From NCBI GenBank assembly GCA_033296885.1, contig MU863887.1:310001-374000 (forward strand): 64,000 nt of DNA, given 5' to 3'. Shown here piece by piece: positions 13,275-25,260 of this stretch. The stretch's first letter is position 1. Each line of letters opens with the position of its first letter. The DNA is from Triangularia verruculosa (lineage: Eukaryota > Ascomycota > Sordariomycetes > Sordariales > Podosporaceae). The notes under the pieces were generated by a model. That model ran no database searches. It was not told the DNA's origin and was given only the letters and a program-made list of their open reading frames with translations. The position numbers and the translations under genes are program-made.

Positions 13275-14984
13275 ATACTATTACAATTCCCTCCCACCAC
13301 CCTCCTTCACATACAAACAGACACCCCCACACAGGCCGCCTGTCCTGCAAATTCATCTTCACAATATATCTATGTGCAGACTTCATAGCTTCTTGTAGAG
13401 TTGCTCTCGCACAGGCCCTTTAAGTTTCCCCCTCCTCAAGTTTCTCCCACAAACGTTCCCCCTGAAGCTTCTCTCAAACAATTTTCTTCCATCCTACCTG
13501 GTCTCACCACCCCGTTTTCAACGTCTCGTAGATATTCTTTCCCATTGGCTCACTCACAACCTCATCTACCTACTTGACGCTGCAAAGCCTTTTAGCCACG
13601 CCATGCCGATTTCGGCCTTTACAGTGTTCACACTTGATTCTCTGAATGGAGGACTTCATGGGTTTGTGCCTGCAAACGTACCTATCGCTCATAAGTATCG
13701 GGGAGACCTGTGCAATGGAGAAAGAGTATATCTGATGTTTGTGTCGTAGCCTATGGCGCCGAAACCAACCGTATATAAATTACTCTTATTTATTTGAAGA
13801 AGAAAGGAAATAGTGCGGTTTGCATCTTGATCTTTTTGATGTACTCCTCTATCTGGCTTTGGTGTACTGGATTGCTTGTTGTGATAAAACGGAGGACAAT
13901 GATTCATCTCTGGGCAACTGTTTGTATTCATCGGAGACATTGATGAATTCTTGTCTGTCTTCTTTAAAGATGGGTTGGAAGAAAAGGTTCAAGATGATTT
14001 AGTAAAAGACTTTCAGATTCTGCCTGGCCGGTTGATGCAGTATGCAGGGTCTTTGATCCTGCAACCATCTCGGTATATTCTTCATGAGGCTTAAGACCAA
14101 TTTGGTTTGACCAACCAATACATCTTCTGGACGTAGGATACATGGCTCAGCTGAATGAAAGAGATTTTTTTTCATTTTTCCTATCATAAAGCACCAGCAA
14201 CACCCTCTTTCATTCTTGTAGGTATGTAATCCCCAATGCCCATCAAATAATAGTCTTGTCTCAATTCATTTACCAACTTCCCCCCATTTTTACAAATCTC
14301 ATATCCACCATGTTTACTTCAAAAATAATACACAACACAAAAAGCCAAGGCGGGTGGGTATCTCCTCCTTTTCCAATTCTTCGGTTTACTTCCCAAACAA
14401 ACAGACAGCCGACAGTATTGTCCTTCCTTTTTGAACGAAACAACATCAACAACAACCGAAAGAACAAATAACACGGCAATCATCAACATTCACATCTCAA
14501 AAAACAACAAACAAAAACTCAAAACGCAACGACACAAACACAGACGAAAAAAGACGCAAAAACAAAACAAACACGCGCAACAACTGTCCCAGTAAAAAAA
14601 GGTTTATAATTTAAAAAGATAAGAAAAAAATAGAAGAGGTATGTAACAGTCGTAACATGATATATGTCGAGTGGTATATGTGGCGTGTGAGAGTAATAGT
14701 AGTAGGTAGAAGAAGAATAAAAGAATCGAAAATGTCGTTTTTTGTTTTTTGTTTTCTTTTTCTTTTTTTTTATAACAAAAAAAGCGTCCTGGTCTAGGTA
14801 ACCCTCCCCTTTTCTACCCCTCTTAATCCCCTCCCTGCTTCACTGCTCAACCCCTTAACACCCCTTTGTGTCATCATCATCAACATCATCAACCATCCCA
14901 CCGGATCAAGAAGCCAGGGAGGGGTAAAAAGAAATGGAAAAGGAAAAAGAAAATCCTTTGACACGACTTGGCTCAGCTCGCAGC

Positions 14985-16014
14985 TTATGACACCTGCATA
15001 ACCATGGGCCCGGCAACCGTCATCTCGTCGGTAATCACACCCGTCAGCGGCCCGGCGTTGGTCAAGCTGACGTATGTGATACCGGCCAAGTTCTGGGGAA
15101 CCTCGCAGCCGGCCTCGGCAGTGAATGGGGTGAAGGCAGTACCGCCCGGCACGCCACCGGTGGTGAAAGCGCAGTGCGTCGCGCCGGCGGCGGCATCGCT
15201 CTGGAGCTGGATAGTGGTGCCGGCAGTAACGGTCGAGGCATCAATCCCGGCGCCGAGCGCAAGAGATGGGAACGCAGTCAGGATCAAGTTCGACCCCTCA
15301 GGGCAGCTCTCAATGAACGGCGCGGCCAAGCTAAACACCTGCTTGGGCGTCAATGGCGTGTCAAAGGCTTGGGGAACAGCGACAACCCCCGAGGCAGCGC
15401 GAACAAAGGTTTGGTGACGGGCCTCGATGGTGAGGATGGAACCGGCCGTGGTGAGGATCGAGCCGTCGGAAACGAGAGCGGCGGCGCCGAGGTAGGCAGA
15501 GACACCGACATTTTCGAGGACGGCGGCGGTGGCGACCATACCGGCCGCGTCGGTGAAGCCAAAGTTGTATGTGCATGGCTGAACGGGCTGGACACCGGCT
15601 TGAGCCAAAGCGGACTGGAGGAGGACGACGTGCTCCTCTTCTGTCTTGCCGATCCTGGTCAGGTCCTCGATCTGGCGCTCGTTGAGGCCGAGGGCTTGGA
15701 AGTCGGTGACGGGGAAGCGCTCGAAGCCTTGTTGGTAGAAGGCTGCTTCGAGCCATTCGAGAGTGAGGGCGCTGAGGAGGATGAGTTAGTGTGAAAAGTT
15801 GACTTGGGGGCGAGGTGATTTCAAGGAGAAGAGCTTACAATTGCAGAATATCCAAGTCATTGATACCAAGAGCCTGGGCGGCCGCGTTTTGACGCTTCGC
15901 GTGTTGGTACATCTTCACCTGGTTCTTGTTGAGCTTAGGAACTGATGGGAGAGCCGACGCAACAGCCGCAAGTCCCGCAACAACCACCCCAAGTGTCTTT
16001 GTGAATGAAGGCAT
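14985..16014 (-). CDS. Secreted ferritin-like domain protein (Rds1-like)
   Basis: Two exons (16014-15839 and 15771-14985; 67-nt intron) give 320 residues. The N-terminus is a signal peptide (MPSFTKTLGVVVAGLAAVASA). A Lys-Arg pair about 40 residues in (QHAKRQN) may be a Kex2-type processing site. The rest resembles the Ferritin_2 family, which includes fission yeast Rds1. Helices with spaced acidic and His residues suit a di-iron four-helix bundle: LTLEWLEAAFY, GKTEEEHV, ENVGVSAY and IEARH. The C-terminal part (about 230-320) is a beta-type region with Cys residues. Relatives are linked to stress responses, but no reaction is established. The gene stands alone, with more than 3 kb of non-coding sequence upstream. 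Family assignment is good; metal binding is inferred. Confidence 0.88.
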
Positions 16015-19000
16015 TGTGTCGGTTGTGATGTGTTTGTATCTGATGATTCCCGTTTCCAAATATCTTCGGATTTCGTTCGTCCCAAGCAAGTGATTGCTGT
16101 CGAGGTTTATTCGAGGGTTGTATAGGAGCAAAGACCAGTCCGGCTGCTTGTTGAAAAAAGAATAAGATAGACCTGCCTGAGGTAGGTTTGGTTTGTGTAA
16201 AAATTAAAAAAAGAATATTAAAAGCCGTAACAGCTGTAGTAAGACCGATGATGGACTAAGTGAGAGACCGGACAGACTGAAGCTGCTTTTAAAAAGGAGA
16301 GTCAAAAGCAGACCAGTGCTTTGGGTAACGAGTAGACAAAACACAAGGGCGTGGGATGAGGAGAAAAAAAGAGAAGGAGGGGAGGGAAAAGGAAAACGTC
16401 ATGAAATGGGGAAACGGCCATGGATAAAGATGGCCAGCCAAGAGGATTCCCCTTGCTGTCTCTTGGGTGGCCGGCGGCTGGTGGCCCTTCCGGGACCCGC
16501 AATATCACCGCTCCTGGGCTCGAGTCCAAGAGAATAGCCTCTTTTCCAGGGTGTCAATCTCTCTGGAGGCAATGCGCAGGGTCGTTCTCCTAGCGCTCAG
16601 GGCGCGTGCCCAGCAAGGGTAACACTACCCAACCCGCGGCGCTTCTGCTTCATCGAGCTCGGCTTCCCGGGGCGAAGGCAAGGGGTGGGCGTGAGCAGCA
16701 GTCCAGACAGCAACCCAAGAGCAACTTCAGATGGCAGGACTGAGCACTTTGACGTCTTGGTGTTTCGTTTCCCTATTTTCCCCTCCCCACCCCCGTCCCC
16801 TGCTTGCAGTTTACCGCGACAACGACCCTGTGCGGCTGCAGAAACCCTGAACATGGGGCTCCCTTCCACCAATGATATTGTCCCCTTCATCTTTAAAGTT
16901 AAAGATGGGGGTTCCTCACCCCCCCCTGCTCGGGACCCGGCTCGCACGCAACGCTCAGTGTGGGGGGCGTGCAATCGGAATCTCAACTGTAGCCACTCAG
17001 GGCCCGTGCCAAGAGTGTGCCAGGGGGTTGCACAGAAGCTTGGGGTTACCGCGCTGGGCAGATCTGCGACAGTGGCGTACGCGATGCTCGTCTCAGGAAC
17101 GTTTCAATCAGACGGACCGCATCAGAACCGACATCTTTTCTTTCCATCTCTCTTCGCAATCTGCCTCTTGCCGACGATACAGCAATGCTTATGGAGGGGC
17201 AGGTAGGGAGTAAGGTCTCCGCTTCTGTAGAAACCCGTAATTATCTCAAGCTGCTTTCACCCAAGAGCAGTAGGCCCGTGTTCAGAGTGGAAATCCACCG
17301 TTTCGTTCCTTGAAGATAGCTAGATTGCCTCACCAGAAAAAAAATAGACCCCTGATGCTCTTGACATCTAGAAGCTTACCGAGGAGCTTAATTTGCGACA
17401 TCCCATCGCGTATTTCTCGTGACCGACCATTCCTTGTCGAAATAACAGCGTCGCATCGGTTCCTGACAAAACGACCCTTAGCGATTTCTTGGAAACATTC
17501 TCGTATGTACTCCACACGGCACAGTCCTAAAAACTCCTTTCCGAACGCTGTGTTCTCCTTCGTGATGTGTGTGATCTGTTCAGGATCCCCATTGCATCCG
17601 TGATCCCGTCTTTTTCTCGCTCGCTCACCATCCCCACCATGGCCACCTACCTGCCCGCCCACCACCCATTACGATTCGAAAAGTCCGAGTCTCTCTCTCT
17701 CGAATTGCCACTGTTTGTTTCCAAGTGGCAACCCCCCCACCCCGTACTGACGTCGAGAAAAGATCGGTCTGTTGTCAGCAAGAGAGCGATAATCTTGTGT
17801 ATCACAACCTGGGCCGGAGGCGGAAAAACACCTGCCTAAAAAGCTCCGCAAAACACAAAACTAGGAAAAGCAGGTCTCGATCGAGGCCAAGGTAGTGTAC
17901 GGTAGATGTTTAAGCTTTTCGACCTGTGGCGGCCACAAGGGCAGGTCTGTGGCCTAAAAGTGTAACACTGCATGTAAAGATAATTGAATCAAGCTTAATG
18001 TAGACTTGACTCGTGCTCCGAGCTTCAGGTCCTGCTCCATAGAATGAATCTTGCAAGCTTCTTCTTTCTCCACGGAGGTTAACCACGCCACTGCTAGCTA
18101 TAATTCTAACCTCCCCAACCTACCTAACGAACCTGTTTTGTTTCTTCCATTCAAACACACCACCCCCATTTCACTTAAAAGAAGAAGAGCAGATCTCGGG
18201 AATATCATCACCGCCCCATCTCCAACATTCCACTCATCAGTCATCCCGATACAAACCTGCAATCGAAGCCCCCCCCCTTTCCCCCTTCTTCGAAGCAAAT
18301 CGAACACACATACCTAACCCCCCCCCCAATCCCCCATTAGAAACCGGCCGCCTTCCTCAAAGTCGCAACCGGCCCAGCTGTTTCGACACACAAATCCCGA
18401 GATCCGACATCCGCATGAACAACCCATCCCCACCATCGGCACTTCCATCTTCCTGCCCCCCCCAAACATCCCGCGTCCATTATTCCCAGCCTGTATGTAT
18501 TATGTCCCAAGAAGGAAATCTCTTACGCAGCCATTTTTGAAACCGGAACCGGGCTCTGCTGTAAGAGCTCCAAGTACACCTGCCATGCCGCGCCGACACA
18601 CAAACCTCAACCACAAATCACATGCTCGCACTGCACCCAACAACATAATGTTCGAAATATTGCATTACTACTAAACAACTTACCCTACTTATGCTCCTTT
18701 CTTCACCCCCTTTCACCACTCCTACTACTTTCCCCCCAAGTATTCCTTCATCATCCTAATTCTCTCTGTCTCCCCTTTTCATCTTCATCATCTTTATCTC
18801 GTCTTTTCAGCAGTGATATCCGTCAATACTTCTACCATATCCACATAATGACCCCCCATTTCATGATCGCATGAATATCGCTACTAGACAAAATCGATAC
18901 TCCTTCAGTGTGCCCTATCACCAGGCCAAAGATATTCCCCTCATCTCTTCTCCTTCCATAATCTTTCCCATACTATGTCCATCTCCATTCTGCCACGAGT

Positions 19001-19033
19001 CTTTTGCAATCAATATTACAAAAAACTAGTAGA
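16015..19033. other. Intergenic region between the ferritin-like gene and SSD1
   Basis: It contains the promoter of the ferritin-like gene at the left and the 3' untranslated region of SSD1 at the right. The 18,050-19,000 part is strongly pyrimidine-rich, with C runs near 18,270 and 18,318. The open frames are short, overlapping and unlike any known family. I see no gene. Confidence 0.55.
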
Positions 19034-22000
19034 TTACAAGGCATAAGGGTTAAGAGAGCGGATAGTCAAGCAACTGTGAAATCTGTTAGTGTGATGTTGC
19101 GGATGAATATCAGTAAAAAACGAAAACTTACGGTGGGCTCTTGCTGAGATCCGTCTTGAGAATGACCGGCACACGCGTCATCTCGGTAACATCCTGGATG
19201 TATTCACCACCTTCCTCTCTGAGCTTGAACAGCTTAAGATACTTCTCCTTGTTGGTAAGGCGGGTCTCGGGCGCCTCGGCAACAGGCACCTTGGAATCCG
19301 ACCGGGTGCGGTGCAGAGTCGAAGAGGAGCGAGTTGGGGAGCCAGGCACGCTCTGAGTAGGGCGCTCAGCGAGAGAAGCACCAGCCATGGCCTCGGTGAT
19401 GTCAGACGCATTGTCCTCGTCGTCGTCAAAGAGGGCATCGGCCGACTCGGGAGCAATGGTACCAGTCTCGGTCTGCTTGCGAGCCGCCTCCTCACGCTCC
19501 TTCTTGACGCGCTCGGCCTCCTCAGCCTGGCGGGCAGCAGCCATGGCGTTGGAGACTCTCTGCGAGGCACCACCAGCCCTGGGCCTCTCGTCCTCAGGAA
19601 CGTAGGCCGAGCTGGGAACGCCCTTCTCCCAGTAGAGCTCAAGAACACGCTTCTCCTTCCTGAACTCAGCCTTCTTGAGAGGAAGCTGGTCGCAGTGGAC
19701 ACGCTTCTCAAAGCCCCACTCGGGAATGACAACATCAAACGCCGACTCGTAAACGCAGACGACGATACCTTCGCTGATGAGGTCGCCGTTGGTCTCCTGG
19801 CGTACCTTGTCCATGGTACGGCACGCTTCAATGTGGACACTCTGCTCCTGAGCATTCTGGGCAGAATCCTTCTTGGTGTTGCAAGACTCGACCGTCTTGA
19901 CCAGGTTCTCCAAATCTTCGGTGTACTCGGTCTCGGTAAGAACAGCCTCAAGCTGACGATGCACCAAAATATCCGCGTAGCGCCTGGTGGGGGCAGTGAA
20001 ATGAGTGTAGAGCGGCACGTTAAGAGCATAGTGAGACCAGAGGTGTTGAGCAGTCTTGCCAGCAATGAAATACTTGGCCCGCTGCATCGACTTTAGGAGC
20101 AATGTTTCCATACCCTTCCTGATGTCGGCATCATCCACTCTGAACAGGCTGTTCTGCAGAGATCCGCTGCTGGTCGAGTCAATCTCGTGACCCAGCGCTG
20201 ACATGCGCTCCACAAAGGTCTGCAGACGGCGAGAGTTGGGAGGAGCGTGGCGACGCAAGAGGGCCTTCTCGGGAAGCGCAGAAGCCAAGCGCTGAGCGAC
20301 ATATGTGTTGGCCTTGTGCATGAGTTCCTCAACGAGCTCGGTAGCCAAGCTGCTGTCAAACAAATTGTGCTTGACGGGAATATTCTCATCATCGAGTTGC
20401 TGGAGCAGACGGAGAGGGGCGATGGGCTCACCACCAGCACCGAGGCGTGCCTCGTGGAACTTCTGGGCAATAAGGCTGAGAAGCTGAATGTCCTTGGCGC
20501 TCACGACGGCATGGTTGAAGCCAGCCTGGTTGGAAAGAGCCTCGTCGATTTGAGACAGAGACAGTTTGCCGCCACTCTTGACGATGCCCTTTCCAATCCA
20601 GGTATCACCTTCCGCAACGGCGCCAGTGTGAGGGTTGACGTGAAATACGACACTGACGGTTAAGCGATCCTGCTCAGGAGTGAAGGCACAGTACTCGCTG
20701 GACAGCTTGGGAGGGAGAAGAGCACAGAAGCGGTTCATGAGCTGAACAGCGGTACCGCGCTTTTTGGCCTCTCTGTCGACGAGCGAGGCTGGCTTCACAA
20801 AGTGAGTGACATCGGGGACGTGAATACCAATCTCAACCTTGCCATCGGGCTGCGTCTTGACATGGACACCATTTCCGAGCTCGGCAGTGCTTTCCAAGTC
20901 AAGGGTGAAGACCTTCTCGCTGCGGAAGTCCCGGCGGGCTGACAGAGCCGCCTCCTCTTCCTTGGCGATAGACCAATCCTGAGGGTTAACGCTGCGAAGA
21001 ACGGCATCCGAGAACTCATCAGAAGAGAAGTTGTTGTCACGCAAAAGAGCATCCGTTTCCACCTTGAGATCGCCCATCTTGCCGAGCTTCTCGACTAGAG
21101 TACCAAAAGGATGGAGCGAGGTAATGGGCCAGCGCTTGATGCAAGCGACGAAGATCTGATCAGCGTAGTCCTGGTGCTTTTCCACAAAATCACGAGGAGC
21201 CTGCTCGGTAGGGATGGCAATCAAGGGAACACGCTTGTCAGTAGGCTTGAACCACACAATCTTGGGCTTCTCCTGAACGCGGTTGTCATGGTGGCGGGAG
21301 TTGGACCCATCACGAGCAGCGCGCTCAGCCTCCTGCTTCTCCTTGGTGGCCTGGCTGCTGGGACGAAGGAGACCCAGTGTACCAGAGAACATCTGACCAG
21401 CCACACGCTCAATGACGGCAACGATATGACCGGCATAGAGAGGCTTGGATTCATCGCTAATCTCCTCTTCTTCCACAAGGAGGAGACTCTGGCCCTCGAC
21501 CTCAACATCATCATTCTTCTTTTGTGTAGGGCGTTGTCTCAGACTGCCACGGCGGCGGAGGCCACCTTCAGCACCGTTGTCGTCGCCGTTAGCGCTGCCC
21601 TGGTTAGTTCCAGCGGTCGATCCAGAACGAGTGTCGGTGATGTCCTTTCGTTTCTTCTTTTCCTCCTTCTCTCGCTTCTGAGACCACACCTCATCAACGT
21701 CAAGGAGCTCGACAGCAACCAGGTCACCCTCAAGAGCACGGTTGCGATCCTTGCTGCCGCAAATAAAGATGTCGGCGTCGAGTAGGCCATCCTGAGTCGA
21801 AACATAAGCGTCACTACGGTTCTTTTTGTTGACCCGAAGGATACCCGACACGAGCTGCCCATCGCCAAGGAGAGCAGGAAGGGTAGCCTGGGGAAGGTAA
21901 GGAGTGAAAAGCGTCTTGCGCTGTTGTTGTTGGGGTTGCTGAGAAGCCATTTGAGGAGCATGCTGACTAGCTCCAAGACCAGCCATGTGCTGTCCACTCA

Positions 22001-23294
22001 TCTGAGCAATCTGGAGAGCCTGAAGCTGGTTGAGCTGCATGGGATTGAGCTGTTGACCAGGGAACATGCCAGGAACCATCATTTGACCAGGAAGCTGCAT
22101 CAACTGGGGCTGGCCAGCATACTGGAAAGCGCCCAGCCCAGAGATACTCTGGTGGTTGATGGAACCGCGGCTGCGATGGCCCGGTTGGAACCCTTGATTC
22201 TGACCGGCGCCAGCAGACTGGTCCTGACCCTGATTTTGATTCTGGCCCTGGTTGCGCCAGTTGCCATCAAAGTTGCGCGATCCAGTGCGGGCATGACCTC
22301 CGCCGCCGGCACCACCACCGCGACGTTGGAGGTCGTCGCCAGAGAAGTTCATACCACCACCACGTCCTCCACGGCCACCTGGGCCAACAGCCATGCTCTG
22401 ACTGCGACCATGGCCACCACCGCGACCGCCACGGAAGGTCGAGCCTTGTGCGATCTGGCTCTCGGCCGGGGCGGCAGCCGGAGCGGGCGCCGCAGCCGGA
22501 GTAGCACCCTTCGCATCGGTTTCTGTCTTTTCAGCAGAGCCCGAAGCACCAGGGGCAGGGAACTGGAAGCCGGAGGTGGTACGCTTCTGCTGCGCGAGTT
22601 CGGCAGCCTTCTTGGCATCGGCAAGGGCTAGGGAGTGACGTCTCTGATGACCACCCCCGGCGCCGCCGCCTCTACCACCACGGCCACCAGTATTTTCTCC
22701 TCTCTGGATAGGTTGGAGGTTTTCGAAGTTGCCAAAGGCAGAGCCCGAAGCTCCAGCGGAAGGGGCAGGAGGGGGGCCCCCCATACCCATGTTGGGGATA
22801 GCCGATTGATTACGGCGATGTGAGAGTGGCTGCGTAGGGGGAGCCAGGGACACATTTTGCTGCTGAAGCTGTTGCGGGAATTGGAAGCCGGTCTGCGACG
22901 AGAAGCTGGGCATAGCTTGCTGAAGAGGGTTCAAGCCGCCTTGGCCTAGCGCCTGAGCGTTCTGCAACATGCCCATATGCTGATAGGTAGCTTGGAGCTG
23001 CTGCTGCTGCTGTTGCAACAGCTCGATTTGCTGCGCGATGGCCAGTTGTTCCACTGACAAGAGAGGTACATGTTAGCTTGGCTGTTGGCGAAAGGTGGTG
23101 ACGATGGCAGAAAAGGGGCGAATTCAGGGGCAACACTTACTGCCAGGATTCGCATACATGCTCATCAACGGGGTCAACTCCGAAGGGCTACGGCGATGGG
23201 CAATATGCAGACGGCGGCCAGTAGGGCCAGGCACACCTCCAGGCTGGGCCTGGGGCTGCTGTGATTGTTGCTGCTGCTGCTGCTGTTGTTCCAT
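19034..23294 (-). CDS. gul-1: SSD1/GUL-1 RNA-binding pseudonuclease
   Basis: Cytoplasmic RNA-binding protein of the RNase II/Dis3 superfamily; relatives bind mRNAs for cell-wall proteins and act with the COT1/Cbk1 kinase pathway. Exons 23294-23141, 23053-19132 and 19073-19034 give 1,371 residues. The N-terminus has poly-Gln and a conserved RRLHIAHRRSPSELTPLM segment. A Gln-rich helix, an RGG/Gly-rich region (about 170-330), OB-fold domains (from about 435) and an RNB domain (about 757-1070) follow. The RNB active-site region reads TLDLESTAELGNGVHV and lacks the Asp cluster of active enzymes, as known for SSD1. The frame could stop at 19128, but a GTAAGT donor at 19131, a CTAAC branch site and a CACAG acceptor make a 58-nt intron. 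Splicing adds the ending CLTIRSLNPYAL. I prefer the spliced form. Divergent from GLE1. Confidence 0.95.
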
Positions 23295-25260
23295 TGCGAC
23301 TCAGGGGCTGAGATGCTTGGAAGGCGGGCAGACTGGGCAGATGGATATGGATGCACGTCGAGTGCGGTGCAAGTCGGGTTTGTTGCGATCTAGGCAAACA
23401 GCAGCGGAAGCGGAAAGTAGAAAGCGGATGCAGACAGGAGGAGTCGATAGTGGTCAGAGGTGTGTCGTCGTGGTTTGTTGCTGAGAGCTGTGCGCTGTTC
23501 TTTTTGGGGGGTTTGTGGAGATGTCGCCCACGGACGCTGCGGTTGGCAGAAACAGTTTTTTGAATTTCGAGTCCAAATGGGTTAATGAAAGATTGAAAAA
23601 TGCGTCGAGCTTTGGGGGAGGGAATGTGAGGGAGGGAGAGGGCTTGGAGTGTGAGAGCTGCGATAGCTGTCTGGGGAAGCCTGAAGAGGGGACGGGGGAA
23701 GGAGGGTGCGATGGGGAAGAACCCGAAGGTCGTTGATGACGATGAAGCGGGAGCCAGACACACAGCAGAGACAAGAGACAACGGAGGGAAAGGAAGGATG
23801 TTCCAGGCGATGGCACAGTGCTTGGGTGGCTCGAGGGGGGTTGCTCAGTGCTGTGGCAGCTACCGAAAGGGTAAGGAAAGTGGGGTTGCCGAGTGCCACG
23901 GACAGCAAATCCGAACTGAAGGCGTGACGCACCAGCGACTTCCCAAGCCAAGGTCCCCGCTATTCAACCCCTGCTCTAGGCAAAGACGGATGCAGCCAGA
24001 GTCACGGCCCCATCAACCTGCAGCCGATGGGAGCTTCACTTCTGCTGCTACCATCGCTGACCGACACTTGTTGCTGTGTTGGTTTGATGACCTTGATTCT
24101 GAATACGATACAACACGAGACCAACGGAACCTGGAAGCTCTCTGTTTCAACCCTCTCGGAGCTTGAAGATAATAAAGAGGGGAACCGGCCTTTTTCTTCT
24201 TCTAATCTGGGCGTTGCGGGGGGGCGAGACGCACGCACGGCTGTTTTGTGGGCCTGGCTTTTCGTCTCCAACCTGGAACCTCAACCTGGCTTGAGCTCCT
24301 CCAACAATGCTGCCATGTTGCCAGTTGGTTACTCGGAGCTTCATTGACTGGCAAGGCTTGCTCTGAGCCGGGCTGAGGCGGCACGGCGTTCGGCTGGGGC
24401 TGTCAAACTGTCCAACTGGACACGATGGTCCGTCCGTGACAAAGCTGTGGCTGTCAACTTGTTGCGGCACGAAACCAACATTTCGGCAGTATAAGAAGAG
24501 ATCGACAGAAATAGCTAAAACATTGCCTACAGATGGCCATTTGCACTATTGCTAAATAAAGAGATACTATATGATGGCTCTGATCACATCTTTTCGCTCT
24601 TCTGAGCAGTGGTTTTCCCGAAGATAACGTCTGATAGTATCAGACTACAAAGTGGATTGCAATTTGCTCGATGGAGCCCTTGAGTTCTAGCTTTGTGAAA
24701 CTGGCTGATAAGCTCCGACATGTGGCTCCAACTGCTGTTCCATTGGGGTCCCGGCTCGGCTTTGGAGACGCTGCGCTGCACAGTTGGAAGCTCAAACCTT
24801 TGGCGACCTTGGAGCTTTGAGCCTCGTACCCGTGGTTATTCACAGCACCCACCGCTGTTTTCCTCTCCCGCTGATGGGTAGCTACTAGCCAGATCCTGGT
24901 TTATCTTCAGTATCCAATGCCTTGATTACCTGTGCGGCCATGTCAGCAGGACCAAGAGTAAGAGACGGCTCTCAGGCAGCAGGGGAGGATATAAGGGTTA
25001 GGGTTGCGGATGGGGCTTTGTCGGGCGAGTCAAAGCCGATCATCTCCTACAGGGATTATCTCGGGGCAGGAAAGGTTTACGCCAGGAGGGTGCGTTTAGC
25101 CCCGCGACTTTCTTCATTCGCGGTTCACGGTTGAACAAAAGAACATCAACTCCGCGACGTTTACTGCTAGATTTCCCGCACAGCGCTTGCGAACCGTGGG
25201 AAGCCTCGATCAGCACGCTATACACCACCAGTCGGGCGCGCCCCAGCTACAAACGGCACC
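23295..25260. other. Divergent promoter region of SSD1 and GLE1
   Basis: A 2-kb spacer between two start codons. The 23,300-24,000 part is probably the long SSD1 leader. A telomere-like GGGTTAGGGTT lies at 24995-25005 on the GLE1 side. The open frames on both strands look like chance. Confidence 0.55.

Larger units (their letters stand above)
9282..14984. other. 5.7-kb intergenic region upstream of glutamate dehydrogenase
   Basis: No convincing protein gene is present. From 9282 to about 9540 lies the dehydrogenase promoter and leader. G-rich runs lie near 9480 and 10088. From about 11,800 the sequence is AT-richer and holds a perfect hairpin (12349-12406), a CA repeat (13241-13274) and T-rich stretches. 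From about 14,470 to 14,780 A/T-rich sequence is probably the 3' untranslated region of the ferritin-like gene. I looked for tRNA B-box motifs and 5S rRNA and found none. Confidence 0.6.

Noticed and set aside
16597..17665. Overlapping frames of 100-170 codons on both strands between the ferritin-like gene and SSD1
   Set aside because: No consistent splice sites, no domain, and several frames overlap equally well; I could not support a gene.
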